A stretch of 64,000 nt of DNA from Nocardia sp. NBC_00508 (GTDB lineage Bacteria; Actinomycetota; Actinomycetes; Mycobacteriales; Mycobacteriaceae): contig NZ_CP107852.1 of the NCBI RefSeq assembly GCF_036346875.1, positions 4,588,001 through 4,652,000 of the forward strand, given 5' to 3'. The notes below the pieces were generated by a model. The model searched no databases and was not told the origin of the DNA. It saw only the letters and a list, made by a program, of their open reading frames with translations. Of this stretch, positions 62,426 to 64,000 are shown one piece after another; position 1 is the stretch's first letter; the number at the start of each line of letters is the position of its first letter. Made by a program: the position numbers and the translations under genes.

Positions 62426-63551
62426 GGGGTACTGCTCGCTCTCCAGTGCCGCTCTCGACCGGCAGGGCGCCTGCCGCTCGGAACGGGGCAACAATGTGTT
62501 GCCCGTACCCATTCTCGTCGGCTTCCTCGGCCCGCCGTCGTCGTTCCGGAAGCCGGATGTTCACTCGCTTGAGCCATCGGTCGGTGCCGTCGTACCGCGC
62601 GGTGAACGGCACCCGGCCGTGCACGGCGACGTCGTTGTCCACCAGCAGCAGCTCACCAGGGGCGAGCGCGGCGGTAACGCAGACGCGCTCGAGTTCCACG
62701 GTGAGTTGCTCGTAGGCAGCGCGGAATTCGGGGTCGGCGTCCTCGAGCGGGGTGTATGCCGGGTCGTAGCGCAGGGTCTGCTCGGCTGGTCCCGCCACGC
62801 TCCACAGGGTGGGAATCGGTGCGGCCGAGTACCTTTCGTGCCCGGCGCCGTAGGAGACGTCCGGCAGGATCGGCAGTGTGGGCGCGCTGAGCAGTGCGCG
62901 CTGCGCGGCGGAGAGTTCCACGCGGCGCACCGACGACACCGTGGTGCCGACCAGGTCCGGGTTGCGCAGGCAGGCGAGCATGAGCAGATGTGCCCGCCGC
63001 GGATGGAACGCGTCCTCGGAGTGCGGGCTCAGCAAGGTTTTGCTGCTGGCGCCGGACTGTTCGTGCTCGTGACCGGCCGCGGGAACGATGTTGTTCACCA
63101 GCCGCCCGTCCTGCTGGCCTTGCCAGCCGAACGGTTCTCCCGCGCTGCGGGCGAGCAGCAGCATCACGAGGTCGAACTCGAACGAGTGTGCGCGCGTCGC
63201 CGGATCGCCGCTCCACCGTGCGGCCTCGCGCCAGCTCGGCGGCGTCGGGCCGAATTCGTTGTCGGACAGCGGAAGACGGCTGACTATCGTGCCACCCGCC
63301 GCGGTGGCGGGCGGGCGCATGGCATGGCGCACCTCGGCGGGGAGTTCCGCCGCGCGGGCATCGATCTGTGCGATCACCGCCGGATCCGTGAGTCTGTGCG
63401 CGGCGGCGGCCGGATCGGCGAGCGTGGCATCCAGTGTGGCGGATATCTCTCTGGCGAGTTCGCGTACGGCACGGCCCGCGGTCGCGGGTAGCTCACGTCG
63501 TTCGAGGTCTTGCGGTTGAAGCGTCTTACGTTCGGAGAGAACGCTTTTCAC
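62397..63551 (-). CDS. Fe(II)/2-oxoglutarate oxygenase, clavaminate-synthase/VioC type
   Basis: A 384-residue double-stranded beta-helix oxygenase of the TauD/clavaminate-synthase group, which often beta-hydroxylates free or carrier-bound amino acids (VioC, AsnO). Iron ligands fit H177 and E179 (SPHSEDAF) and H311 (DVAVHGRVPF); Arg325, 14 residues later, would bind 2-oxoglutarate. The HxE rather than HxD motif is typical of the clavaminate-synthase branch. GTG 63551 follows AAGGGAATCC. First gene of a minus-strand operon under an IdeR-like box. The substrate is unknown; an amino acid unit of the metallophore is likely. Confidence 0.88.
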   Translation of the reverse strand: MKSVLSERKTLQPQDLERRELPATAGRAVRELAREISATLDATLADPAAAAHRLTDPAVIAQIDARAAELPAEVRHAMRPPATAAGGTIVSRLPLSDNEFGPTPPSWREAARWSGDPATRAHSFEFDLVMLLLARSAGEPFGWQGQQDGRLVNNIVPAAGHEHEQSGASSKTLLSPHSEDAFHPRRAHLLMLACLRNPDLVGTTVSSVRRVELSAAQRALLSAPTLPILPDVSYGAGHERYSAAPIPTLWSVAGPAEQTLRYDPAYTPLEDADPEFRAAYEQLTVELERVCVTAALAPGELLLVDNDVAVHGRVPFTARYDGTDRWLKRVNIRLPERRRRAEEADENGYGQHIVAPFRAAGALPVESGTGERAVPHDRGPLEHA

Positions 63552-63626
63552 CGGGATTCCCTTCTTCGCATCGGTTCGAAAAGCAGGGTGACGATCGAAC
63601 TGCGAAGGTAACTGCTACCGGCGGGG

Positions 63627-63645
63627 TAAAGCAAGCCTTACCTAA
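63627..63645 (-). promoter_or_regulatory. IdeR-like iron box, operon side
   Basis: On the minus strand TTAGGTAAGGCTTGCTTTA, 14 of 19 matches to TTAGGTTAGGCTAACCTAA. It lies 76 bases upstream of the oxygenase start, where repression of the diaminopropionate operon by iron would act. Confidence 0.6.
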
Positions 63646-63795
63646 ACGTGTCGCCTGGAAAATAGCCGATCCGCATAGCTTCGATTCAACGAGACCGGGT
63701 CGCGGACGGGCGGCTTGGTGCTGTCTAGCGGTTTTACGGTTGCTGCGCCTCAATGCTGCCGTTTTGCTGCCGGTATCGGCGAGTCTTCCGACGGA

Positions 63796-63814
63796 TTAGG
63801 CTAGCCTGTCCTGA
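63796..63814 (+). promoter_or_regulatory. IdeR-like iron box, binding-protein side
   Basis: TTAGGCTAGCCTGTCCTGA, 14 of 19 matches to the consensus with a perfect GGCTAGCC core (63799-63806). It lies 59 bases before the substrate-binding lipoprotein gene, suggesting iron control of the divergent importer too. Confidence 0.6.
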
Positions 63815-63872
63815 TCAACAGTAGTGATTATGCGGTATCGCGGTGGGTTCGTCCAGGAGTGAGGGCAGTGCA

Positions 63873-64000
63873 ATGGTTTTGAATCGGCGGCAACTGCTGC
63901 GATCGAGTCTCGGAGTGGGGGCGGTGCTGCTGGTCGCCGCCTGTTCCGACGACGCGGACTCGCCCGGCCCGGCGCGCCGCGGCGGCACGCTGCGGGTCGG
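63873..64000 (+). CDS. ABC transporter substrate-binding lipoprotein, family 5 (partial)
   Basis: Only the first 42 codons are present. RRQLLRSSLGVGAVLLVAAC is a Tat-type signal with lipobox (VAAC, lipidated Cys), followed by SDDADSPGPARRGGTLRVG, where RGGTLRVG is the usual start of family-5 (peptide/nickel/opine-type) binding proteins. ATG 63873 has GAGGG 7 bases upstream. Divergent from the diaminopropionate operon and flanked by an iron box, it may take up a metallophore complex or a related peptide. The ABC permease and ATPase genes, if any, lie beyond the window. Confidence 0.75.
   Translation, partial: MVLNRRQLLRSSLGVGAVLLVAACSDDADSPGPARRGGTLRV

Overview
The window is high-GC actinobacterial DNA, most likely from Nocardia or a close mycolic-acid relative (Mycobacteriales). 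Three blocks keep the gene order of the Mycobacterium tuberculosis Rv1003-Rv1021 neighbourhood: metG/rsmI/ispE; the pks16-like acyl-AMP ligase with pth and rplY; and prs-glmU-tRNA-Gln-TetR-mfd-mazG. Frequent GTG/TTG starts, IdeR-type iron boxes, an ergothioneine locus, F420/flavin oxidoreductases and DUF5753/DUF397 regulator pairs agree with this. The genus is inferred from remembered gene order and protein similarity; no database was searched.

Layout. 1-9.4 kb: metG, a TetR regulator, a PEP-mutase-like enzyme, rsmI, an ABC-F ATPase, a luciferase-like oxidoreductase behind two palindromic operators, ispE, and an SDR/TetR divergent pair with matched operators. 10-13.3 kb: two Abi-alpha-type genes flank a DUF445 membrane protein. 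13.3-19.2 kb: an NTF2-like protein, prfC, rplY, pth (apparently starting at CTG) and a Pks16-like acyl-AMP ligase. 19.3-25.6 kb: complete ergothioneine locus, egtE divergent from egtA-B-C-D, with three very small ORFs coupled by start/stop overlaps at the A/B and B/C junctions. 25.6-31 kb: DUF2461, a proline-rich DUF4190 membrane protein, a small acidic protein, an integrase remnant, a deazaflavin nitroreductase-like protein and a His-rich membrane protein. 31-41.2 kb: prs, glmU, tRNA-Gln, two TetR regulators, DUF1330, mfd, mazG. 41.2-48.7 kb: FAD monooxygenase, and a PadR gene divergent from a three-gene redox operon (NTF2-like, CrtI-like, flavin/2Fe-2S reductase); then an NmrA-like reductase with a MerR/SoxR-style promoter. 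48.2-57.2 kb: DUF5753/DUF397 pair, TerD, PPOX protein, DUF389 membrane protein, iron-boxed flavodoxin, Stealth phosphotransferase, a cyclic-nucleotide phosphodiesterase-like protein and a glycerol-dehydrogenase-like protein.

57.5-64 kb is the most interesting region. A five-gene minus-strand operon encodes a clavaminate-synthase-type Fe(II)/2-oxoglutarate oxygenase, SbnB-like and SbnA-like 2,3-diaminopropionate enzymes, a PLP fold-III decarboxylase and a MATE exporter. It is divergent from a Tat-lipoprotein ABC substrate-binding protein that runs off the window. Two IdeR-like boxes sit in the shared promoter region, which suggests an iron-regulated diaminopropionate-derived metallophore pathway.

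The window also carries a family of roughly 110-bp dispersed intergenic repeats (two tandem copies near 4.2 kb, one near 31.1 kb, two in opposite orientation near 34 kb, plus fragments). One copy ends exactly at the ribosome binding site of a TetR gene.
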